From Nitratidesulfovibrio liaohensis (GTDB lineage Bacteria > Desulfobacterota > Desulfovibrionia > Desulfovibrionales > Desulfovibrionaceae): a stretch of 32,990 nt of DNA. Where the stretch lies: NCBI RefSeq assembly GCF_011682075.1, contig NZ_VSMK01000802.1:1-32990 (forward strand). Direction: 5' to 3'. The first letter of the stretch is position 1. Each line of letters begins with the position of its first letter. The notes under the pieces were generated by a model, which saw only the letters and a program-made list of their open reading frames with translations, made no database searches and was not told the DNA's origin. This document shows positions 14,995 through 22,600 of this stretch, in pieces. Position numbers and translations under genes: made by a program.

Positions 14995-15694
14995 CCGATT
15001 TCCTTCCCGTGCTCACCCTGGCGCTGCCCATCGCTTTTTTTTTGCCGTTTTTTCGCTGCTGCGCTTTTCGCTGAACCTGGGCTTTCTGGAACGCCCGCTC
15101 GCCATCGGCTTTCTGTGGGCCGTCATGACCGGCGAGTGGGGGCTTTCCATGCACATCGCCATCTTTCTTGAGCTGTTCTGGCTCGATCTGTTTCCCGCCG
15201 GTACCTACATTCCCCCCAATTCCATCATCTCCCTGCTGCTGTCCCTGAGCGTTGCCGGGCACTTCGGCCTGGAATCCGCCGGGCAGCTGGCCATTCCCGT
15301 GCTGCTCGCACTGCCCGCCGCCCTTGCCGGCGCGCATGTGGAATACCTGCACCGGCGCTGGCGCAACCAGCAATACACCGACCTGTTGCACTGGGGCAGG
15401 ATGGCGGAACACTCCGGCAAGGGCGATTCGCCCCTGTGGCGCATCATGGTGCGCTCGCTGGGCGAACTGTTTGCGCTGAACCTGGGCCTGTTTTGTGTGT
15501 GCCTGCTTGTGCTTGTGGGAACTATCGAGCTGATGTCCAACTATATCGGTCATCTTCCGGCAGTTCCCGGCATTGCGTGGGGGCATGTGTGGTTCGTGGG
15601 AGCCATGGGCGGCATGCTGGCCCTGCGCCTGCGCCGGGCCTATGTGGCCTTTGCGTTGGCCTTGCTGGCCGCGTCGGCGGCTTCGTTCATCTGA
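14991..15694 (+). CDS. PTS system mannose/sorbose-family EIIC, frame interrupted at a T9 run
   Basis: Membrane channel subunit of a Man-type PTS. Translation from the ATG at 14991 (overlapping the EIIB stop, AAGGGG upstream) gives only 27 residues before a TGA at 15072. From 15044 the -1 frame continues for 216 codons with clear EIIC character: SLLRFSLNLGFLERPLAIGF, then HIAIFLELFWLDLFPAGTY, then several membrane segments to 15694. The switch falls in nine T (15035-15043). Adding one T, or slipping back one base at T TTT TTG, restores a 234-residue protein of normal EIIC type. It is therefore a sequencing error, a phase-variable or dead allele, or a slippage-expressed gene. An ATG at 15125 would give an N-truncated 189-residue product. 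No EIID gene follows. Confidence 0.75.
15035..15043 (+). repeat. Nine-T homopolymer at the EIIC frame break
   Basis: GC followed by nine T and then GCC. In the zero frame the last codons read TTT TTG, so T TTT TTG forms a possible -1 slippery heptamer. A second run of six T (15048-15053) lies 4 bp on. Such a run is exceptional in this GC-rich window. Confidence 0.9.
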
Positions 15695-15739
15695 TTCACA
15701 TTCGTCACCGGAAATTGACCGTGCGAAGGCGAGGGGTAC

Positions 15740-15768
15740 TTGGCAGCCGGGAATGTTTGTGCTATTTG
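15740..15768 (+). promoter_or_regulatory. ppaC promoter with extended -10
   Basis: -35 TTGGCA (15740-15745, 5 of 6), a 17-bp spacer and -10 TATTTG (15763-15768) preceded by TGC, an extended -10. Transcription would begin near 15775, giving a leader of about 72 nt. A 6-bp hairpin TGCGAG/CTCGCA (15792-15806) lies close to the predicted 5' end and may stabilise the message. Confidence 0.6.
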
Positions 15769-15776
15769 GCACAAAC
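15755..15776. promoter_or_regulatory. Candidate Rex operator overlapping the ppaC -10 box
   Basis: Perfect 8-bp arms GTTTGTGC (15755-15762) and GCACAAAC (15769-15776) flank the -10 hexamer. The core reads TTGTG-N8-CACAA, the spacing of the known Rex (NADH/NAD+ sensor) consensus TTGTGAANNNNTTCACAA. Bound repressor would occlude the -10, coupling pyrophosphatase expression to redox state. Confidence 0.6.
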
Positions 15777-15847
15777 AATTTCGCAGCAGCATGCGAGCTA
15801 CTCGCAGCACCAAACCCCAATGCCACATGCAACGGAGGAAAACCGAC

Positions 15848-16768
15848 ATGGCAGCTCTTGTTCTTGGTCACATGAATCCCGATACCGACTCCATCATCGC
15901 CGCCATCGGCGTTGCCGACCTGATGACCAAGCGCGGCATCGAAGCCAAGCCCGTCGCGCAGGGTGCCTGCACCCCCGAAACCGAATTCGTCCTCGGCAAG
16001 TTCGGCCTGAAGGCCCCCGAAGTGGTGACCTCCGTGGCTGGCCAGAAGGTCATCCTGGTTGACACCACCGAGCGTGCGCAGCTGCCCGCCGACCTGTCCG
16101 ACGCCGAACTGCTCGGCGTGGTCGACCACCACAAGCTGGGCGACGTGACCACCTCCAACCCGCTGGAAATGTGGGTGTGGCCTGTGGGCTGTTCCTGCAC
16201 CGTCATCAAGGCGATGTACGACTTCTACGGCATCGAAGTGCCCAAGGCCATCGCCGGCGGCCTGCTGTGCGCCATCCTGTCCGACACCGTCATGTTCAAG
16301 TCCGTCACCTGCACCCCCGAAGACAAGAAGGCTGTCGAAGCCCTTGCCAAGATCGCGGGCGTGGCCGACGTGATGGCCCTGGGCATGGAAATGTTCAAGG
16401 TGAAGTCCGCCGTTGAAGGCGCGTCCATGAAGGACCTGGTCTTCCGCGACTACAAGGACTTCGACATGGGCGGCAAGAAGGTCGGCATCGGCCAGTTGGA
16501 AGTGGTGGACCTGTCCATCCTCGAGCCCGTGAAGGCCGGCCTGTACGAAGAAATCACCAAGGTGAAGGGCGAAGGCCGTCACTCGGTGTTCCTGCTGCTG
16601 ACCGACATCATGAAGGAAGGTTCCGAAATGCTGATCGTTTCGGACGACGCCTCCATGGTCGAAAAGGCGTTCGGCGTGAAGGCCGAAGGCAAGTCGGTGT
16701 GGCTCGACGGCGTGATGAGCCGCAAGAAGCAGGTGGTGCCCAACTTCGAAAAGGCCTTCAAGGGCTAG
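15848..16768 (+). CDS. ppaC: Manganese-dependent inorganic pyrophosphatase (family II)
   Basis: Hydrolyses pyrophosphate to phosphate. In sulphate reducers this pulls the ATP sulphurylase reaction towards APS, so the enzyme is central to energy metabolism. The 306-residue protein is a DHH/DHHA2 phosphoesterase. Metal ligands are visible in GHMNPDTDS (H8, D12, D14), VDTTE (D72) and VDHHKLGD (D93, H94, H95), and the C-terminal SRKKQ substrate motif is present near 290-294. GGAGGA lies 8 nt before the ATG at 15848, so a longer reading from upstream is not used. It has its own promoter with a Rex-type operator and a strong terminator, so it is monocistronic. Codon choice is strongly biased (AAG, GAA, CTG), fitting high expression. 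Confidence 0.96.
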   Translation: MAALVLGHMNPDTDSIIAAIGVADLMTKRGIEAKPVAQGACTPETEFVLGKFGLKAPEVVTSVAGQKVILVDTTERAQLPADLSDAELLGVVDHHKLGDVTTSNPLEMWVWPVGCSCTVIKAMYDFYGIEVPKAIAGGLLCAILSDTVMFKSVTCTPEDKKAVEALAKIAGVADVMALGMEMFKVKSAVEGASMKDLVFRDYKDFDMGGKKVGIGQLEVVDLSILEPVKAGLYEEITKVKGEGRHSVFLLLTDIMKEGSEMLIVSDDASMVEKAFGVKAEGKSVWLDGVMSRKKQVVPNFEKAFKG

Positions 16769-16808
16769 TCGAAGCGGCTCTCCAACCGACGCAGACTGAC
16801 GCATACGG

Positions 16809-16845
16809 GGCCCGGCGGCATATGTCGCCGGGCCTTTTGCATTTT
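16809..16845 (+). terminator. ppaC intrinsic terminator
   Basis: A 9-bp stem GGCCCGGCG/CGCCGGGCC (16809-16817 with 16826-16834) with an 8-base loop is followed by TTTTGCATTTT, 40 bp past the ppaC stop. Confidence 0.85.
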
Positions 16846-16882
16846 CTGGGAGGGGGGAAGGGAGGGCAGGGCGACAGCCCAC

Positions 16883-16982
16883 TGCCTGCCCGGACGCCAG
16901 AACGGATCAGACCACCCGGACGGCAATGCCTGCCCGGAAGGTCCAATCTGTCCGGACGGCGCGACTTGGCCAGTCCGGACGG
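16883..16982. repeat. Cluster of short CCGGACG repeats after cca
   Basis: Five copies of CCGGA(C/A)G start at 16890, 16916, 16934, 16952 and 16975. Two 12-mers TGCCTGCCCGGA (16883 and 16927) and two 10-mers GTCCGGACGG (16950 and 16973) are exact. They fill the gap between the ppaC terminator and the 3' end of cca. They look like local duplication; role unknown. Confidence 0.5.
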
Positions 16983-16991
16983 GCCGCCCGG

Positions 16992-18407
16992 TCAGTCGAT
17001 CGTTGTGCCGGTGCGTTCATCCAGCCGGGCAAGGGCCATGCAGCGCAATTCGCGCAGGTGCACACCAGAGGCCGCGCCCTTGTTGCACAGGTCCGGCGGC
17101 AGCTTGACGGCCAGCAGCACGGCAAGTTCGGCCTCGGTGCGCTGGCGCAGCATTTCCAGCCGGGCCAGGCAGGCCTCGGGGATGGGGGGCGGATCATATG
17201 GGGCAAGCGGATCAACGGGGGTGGACGAAGACGGGGATTCTTCTCCTGAAACGGCGGCGTCATCCCTGTTCAGGGCGGGGGCAGCACCTTCCGGCTGCCG
17301 CAACGCGCAGTCCGGGCCGGTACCTCTGCCCTTGCCGGTACCATCGGCCAGCACCAGCAGTCGCATGGCGGGCAGCAGGCCGCGTGTGTGCAGTGCCAGC
17401 AACAGGTCCACCCGGGTGCCGGGTCGCAGTTCCCCATGCCGGGCCAGACGCATGTGCAGCCGGGCCGCAGCCTCGCCCGCCTCGATGAACCGGGTGGGCA
17501 TGGACAGCCGGACCCCCATGGCACGCGCCAGCGGCGCACCACGATCTTCGTGTCCGTAATGATGCGGCAGCACGTCCGCCGCCGTGGTCACCTTGCCAAG
17601 GTCGTGGCACAGGGCCATCCAGGTTGCCAGTTCGGGCGGGGGCTGTTGCGCGGAGCGGGTATGCCCGATCGCGCCATCCGCCGCGGGGGAAGTCTCCAGA
17701 TAAGGCGATGACGCGTGGTCCCCGACACGGGACACAGGCCCGGCCAGCACGGCGACCATGTCCATGACCCGCGCCACATGGTCCAGCACCGACCCGCTGT
17801 GGTAGCGCGCGGGTCCGGCGGGCACTCCATCGGCCCCGGCCAGTTCGGCAAACCACGGCAGCAGGCATCCGCCCGCGTGCAGCACCTTCAGGTAGCGGCC
17901 GGGGCAGGGGGCGGCCAGGGCCTTCAGGGTTTCGCGGCACACCTGCTCGGCGGGCAGGGTGGCCAGCGCACCGCGTTGTGCCACGGCCCGCATCTGGTCC
18001 AGCGTTTCCGCGTGCACTGAAAAATCGGGAAACTGCGCGGCAAAGCGCGCGGCGCGAAAGGCCCTGATCGGGCTGTCGGCCAGCGCCGTGGGTGATGCCG
18101 GGCGCAGCACGCGGTCCGCAAGGTCGCGCAACGCCTGCGGGTGGGCATGCAACACTCCCGCTTCGGCCAGCGCCAGGGCATTGATGGTGAAGTCGCGGGC
18201 GGCCAGGTCTTCATCCAGCGTGCCGCGCAAGGGCATGTGCTCCACGCCGTCCAGCAGGTACACGTCAACGTCGCGGCCAACCTTGCGGGCACCGGGGTTC
18301 TGCCGTACAAAACACGCCGCATCACCTTCAAAGGCCACGTCATGGTCGTGTATCGGCCTGCCCAGCAACAGGTCGCGCACGGCTCCGCCCACGAGGTACG
18401 TCTTCAT
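16992..18407 (-). CDS. cca: tRNA nucleotidyltransferase (CCA/CC-adding type) with HD domain
   Basis: Class II nucleotidyltransferase for the 3' CCA end of tRNA. In the 471-residue protein, YLVGGAVRDLLLG (4-16) and the metal-binding D21/D23 (IHDHDVAF) are followed by motif B RDFTINALA (71-79). An E. coli-type HD phosphohydrolase domain is present (H267, D268 in LCHDLGK; HHYGHEDRGA at 281-290). Three things are unusual. Motif A to motif B is about 20 residues shorter than in E. coli Cca, removing the flexible-loop region. The usual EDPxR motif D reads DSPIR (111-115). Low-complexity inserts occupy about 223-258 and 354-408. It may add CC only, or have altered specificity. The start at 18407 has only a weak ribosome site. 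Divergent from the biotin ligase gene. Confidence 0.88.
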   Translation of the reverse strand: MKTYLVGGAVRDLLLGRPIHDHDVAFEGDAACFVRQNPGARKVGRDVDVYLLDGVEHMPLRGTLDEDLAARDFTINALALAEAGVLHAHPQALRDLADRVLRPASPTALADSPIRAFRAARFAAQFPDFSVHAETLDQMRAVAQRGALATLPAEQVCRETLKALAAPCPGRYLKVLHAGGCLLPWFAELAGADGVPAGPARYHSGSVLDHVARVMDMVAVLAGPVSRVGDHASSPYLETSPAADGAIGHTRSAQQPPPELATWMALCHDLGKVTTAADVLPHHYGHEDRGAPLARAMGVRLSMPTRFIEAGEAAARLHMRLARHGELRPGTRVDLLLALHTRGLLPAMRLLVLADGTGKGRGTGPDCALRQPEGAAPALNRDDAAVSGEESPSSSTPVDPLAPYDPPPIPEACLARLEMLRQRTEAELAVLLAVKLPPDLCNKGAASGVHLRELRCMALARLDERTGTTID

Positions 18408-18489
18408 GGGGATGAGCCTAGCCGATTTCAGCCCGGACGGAAATGCGTCCGGGTTCGCAAGGTCTCATCCCCACGGAAAATTCCTGCAC

Positions 18490-19602
18490 ATGGCCGGAAA
18501 GGCCATGCCCAGAGGTGCCATGTCCCGCAGCAATACCCAGCCAGACCGCACCTACGCCGCCTCGCAGTCTGCCGCCAGCCGGAAGGGGCAGGGCGCTCCT
18601 GTTGTGCATCTGTTGCGCGAAGGGCTGCCCCTGCCGTCTGCCGAACCTTCGTCCGGCGCGGCCACCGGCCAGCCTGCCGACGACGCCCGGTGGATGGCCG
18701 ACCCGCTGCCGCCCGAAGTTCTGCGCGGCCTGCCCGGCTGGAACGAGGACTTTGCCGCTCTCCCCGGTTTCGTGCCCACAAGCCTCGGCAGCGTGCCCAT
18801 GCTGGCGACGCGGCCAGACAGTGGCCCATCAGTCGAATTCATCGCATCTTCCTCGCAGTCCGCGTCTGCCAATGCTCTCCCGCCGGTGATCGTGTGCGGA
18901 CCATGCACCTCGAGCCTGGATGTGGCCCACACCCTTGCCGCCGCCGGTGCCTTGCCGGAATGGGGGACGGTGCTGGCCGTATCGCAGCGGGCCGGGCGCG
19001 GCCAGTTGCGCCGCCCGTGGGAATCGCCGCCGGGCAACATCTATGCGGCCTTGCGCCTGCCCGCCGCCGGAGTGTTCGCCACCGAGGCGGCAGCCATCGC
19101 CCTGGGCTGCCTGTTCGCGGAAGCCTTCAACGCGCTGGGCGTGCCCGTGCAGCTCAAGTGGCCCAACGACCTGTTGCTGGGCGATGCCAAGGTGGGCGGC
19201 ATGCTGATAGAGGAAAAACGCGGGGTGGTGCTGGCGGGCATCGGCATCAACGTGGTATCGGCGCCACCGCCCCAGGCGCTACGCCAGGGCTGGGCGGTAC
19301 CCGCCGCAAGCCTGGCCGACCGTGGCATTTCCGCCACGCCGTTGACGCTGTGGCGCCATCTTGTGGAAGATTCACGTTTCTGCTATGAAGCGCAAGTTCT
19401 ACGCGCCGGTGGGGCCGATTTCGTATCGTGCGCGGAAAAGCATCTTGCCTGGGTAGGCCGTGGGGTTGTGGTTCACGGTGGCGAAGTGGGTGACTGTCCG
19501 GGCAGGATTCTTGGACTCGAACCGCAGGGGGGCCTGCGGATTGTCATTTCGGGCAGGGAACACATACTCCGCTCCGGCAGCATCACGCCCATACCTTCGT
19601 GA
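18490..19602 (+). CDS. birA: Biotin--[carboxylase] ligase, without DNA-binding domain
   Basis: Activates biotin as biotinyl-AMP and transfers it to a lysine of the carrier domain. The catalytic core starts near residue 135 of this 370-residue reading. GRGQLRRPWESPPGNIYA (about 169-186) is the biotinyl-AMP loop motif (family GRGRxGRxWxSPxGN), KWPNDLLLGDAKVGGMLIE (223-241) is the ATP/biotin site, and GIGINV follows. There is no N-terminal HTH, so it should not repress biotin genes as E. coli BirA does. Instead about 130 residues of Ser/Ala/Pro-rich, probably flexible sequence precede the core. Starts at 18490, 18505 and 18520 are all possible; AGAGG before 18520 is the clearest ribosome site. 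The next gene is pyruvate carboxylase, its likely substrate. Confidence 0.88.
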   Translation: MAGKAMPRGAMSRSNTQPDRTYAASQSAASRKGQGAPVVHLLREGLPLPSAEPSSGAATGQPADDARWMADPLPPEVLRGLPGWNEDFAALPGFVPTSLGSVPMLATRPDSGPSVEFIASSSQSASANALPPVIVCGPCTSSLDVAHTLAAAGALPEWGTVLAVSQRAGRGQLRRPWESPPGNIYAALRLPAAGVFATEAAAIALGCLFAEAFNALGVPVQLKWPNDLLLGDAKVGGMLIEEKRGVVLAGIGINVVSAPPPQALRQGWAVPAASLADRGISATPLTLWRHLVEDSRFCYEAQVLRAGGADFVSCAEKHLAWVGRGVVVHGGEVGDCPGRILGLEPQGGLRIVISGREHILRSGSITPIPS

Positions 19603-19687
19603 TCCGTATTCCATGCGCCCCGCGCATGCGCGCACGTCAATTCCGGTCGCCCGTTGCGGGCCGGACAGCCAGGATACCGAGGATTAG

Positions 19688-22600
19688 ATGGGCATCAAGA
19701 CCTTCGAGCAGGTGTTGGAAGAGGTGAGGGGCAAGGCGATTCTGGTGGCCAACCGGGGCATCCCGGCCCGCCGGATCTGTCGCTCCATCCGTGAACGCTT
19801 CGATGCCGTGGCCGTCATGACCGCCACCGACATCGACAAGACCTCTCCGGCCGCCTCCGCAGCACAGGAGCTCCTGCTGCTCGGTTCCGACCCCAGAGCG
19901 TATCTGGACATCGATCACATCATCGCGCTGGCCAAGCAGCGCGGCATCGTTGCCATCCATCCCGGATGGGGCTTCGCCTCCGAAGACGAACGCTTCCCCG
20001 CCAAATGCAAGGCCGCCGGGCTGACCTTCATCGGGTCCACGGCAGAGGCCATGAACCTGCTCGGCAACAAGGTGCAGGTCCGCAAGCTGGCGAAGAAACT
20101 CGACATCCCCGTGGTTCCCGGTTCCGAAGGCGCCGTGGACATTCCCACCGCGCGCACCATCATCGACGAGATCGGCCTGCCGGTCATGCTGAAGGCGGAA
20201 GGCGGGGGCGGCGGCCGGGGCATCTTCGCCATCCATCGCGCGGAAGAACTTTCCGACGCCTTCATGAAGGCGTCCACCATGGCGCAGGCCTCGTTCGGCA
20301 ACCCGCGCCTGTACGTGGAAAAATACCTGCCTTCGGTGCGCCACATCGAAATACAGGTCATCGCCGACATGTACGGCAACGTGTTCGCCTTTGACGAACG
20401 CGACTGTACCGTGCAGCGCAACCACCAGAAGCTCATCGAGATCACGCCGTCGCCGTGGTCGGGCATCACCCCCGAACTGCGCGAACGGCTGAAGGAATAC
20501 TCGCGCATGCTGGTGCGCGAGGTGGGCTACCATTCGCTGTGCACCGTGGAATTCCTGGTCACCGCCGACGGCACGCCGTACCTGATCGAGGTGAACACCC
20601 GCCTTCAGGTGGAGCACGGCATTACAGAATGCCGCTACGGCATCGACCTGGTGGAAGAGCAGATTGCCGTGGCCTTCGGGGCCAGGCTGCGCTTCACCCA
20701 GGAAAACACCACGCCGCAGCACGTGGCCATGCAGGTGCGCATCAACTGCGAAGACCCGCAGAACCATTTCGCCCCCAACTCGGGTCTGGTCAGCCGCTAC
20801 GTGTCGCCCGGCGGCCCCGGCGTGCGCCTGGACTCGAACATGTGTGCGGGCTACGAGTTTCCGTCCAACTACGACTCGGCGGGGTCCCTGCTCATTGCCT
20901 ACGGGCAGGGCTGGGAAAAGGTGCTCGGCATCATGGAGCGCTGCCTTGGCGAGTACGTCATCGGCGGCATCAAGACCACCATCCCGTTCTACAAGCAGGT
21001 GCTGAAGCACCCCAAGTTCCGCGCGGGCGACCTGGACACCAACTTCATCGCCAACACGCCGGAACTGATGTGCTACTCCGACCTCGCCCCCGAAGCGGAG
21101 CGCCTGGCCCGGCTGGTGGCCGAGGTTTCGGCCAAGGGCTACAACCCCTACGTGCAACTGGGTGAATACCGCACCCGCGAAACGCCGCGCATGCCCCGCT
21201 TCGAGCCGGTGCTGCCGCACATTCCCGGCACCGTGCGCCGCGCGCCCTCGCCGTATCCCACCGGCGACCGCACCGCGCTGCTGGACTACCTGCGCGACGC
21301 GGGCCATGTGCACTTCACCGACACCACCCCACGCGACATGACCCAGTCGAACAGCGGCAACCGCTTCCGCCTGGCGGAAGATGCGCTGATCGGCCCGTAC
21401 CTGGACAACTGCGGGTTCTTCTCCATCGAGAACGGCGGCGGCGCCCACTTCCACGTGGCGCTCCTGGCCAACATGACCTACCCCTTCTCGGAAGCGAAGG
21501 AATGGAACCGCTTCGCGCCCAAGACGCTGAAGCAGATCCTGATCCGCTCCACCAACGTGCTGGGCTACAAGCCGCAGCCCAGGAACCTGATGCGCATGAC
21601 CGGCGAGATGGTGTGCGACACCCACCACATCATCCGCTGCTTCGACTTCCTGAACCACATCGAGAACATGCGGCCCTTCGCCGAAGTTGCGCTGAACCGC
21701 ACCGACGTGGTCTTCGAACCGGCACTGTCGCTTTCGTGGGCCAAGGGCTTCGACGTGGACCACTACCTCGGCGTCACCGAGGAAGTGCTGCGCATGGTGG
21801 GCAGCGTGGCCGGGGTCGGTCCCGACCAGGCCGCGAAGATGATCATCCTCGGCCTCAAGGACATGGCGGGCATGTGCCCGCCCCGGTTCATGACCGCCCT
21901 GGTTTCCGCCCTGCGCAAGCGCTGGCCCTCGCTGGTGCTGCACTACCACCGCCACTACACCGACGGTCTGTTCGTGCCCTCCGTGGGTGCCGCCGCCAAG
22001 GCGGGCGCGCACATCGTGGACGCCGCCCTGGGCGCTTCTGTGCGATCGTACGGGCAGGGCGACGTGCTGGCCACTGCCGCCTACATCGAGGACGAGCTGG
22101 GCCTGAAGACCAACCTGAACAAGAACATGATCCGCGACTGCAACTTCGTGCTCAAGCAGATCATGCCGTACTACGACCGCTACTGCGCGCCGTACTTCCA
22201 GGGCATCGACCACGACGTGGTCGAGCACGCCATGCCCGGCGGGGCCACCTCGTCGTCGCAGGAAGGGGCCATGAAGCAGGGGTACATCCACCTTCTGCCG
22301 TACATGCTCAAGTTCCTGGCGGGCACCCGCAAGATCGTGCGCTACCACGACGTGACGCCCGGCTCGCAGGTGACCTGGAACACCGCCTTCCTGGCCGTGA
22401 CCAACGCCTACAAGCGCGGCGGCGAAGAAGAGGTGCGCTACCTGCTGGAAGTGCTGGACCACGTGGCCCGGCACGACGAGACCGACCTGACGGCGGAAAT
22501 GCGCAAGGCGCGCCTGTCCATCTACCAGGACTGCAACGACGCCTTCCGCAACCTGCTGCTGGGCCGCTTCGGCAAGCTGCCCCTCGGCTTCCCGGCGGAT

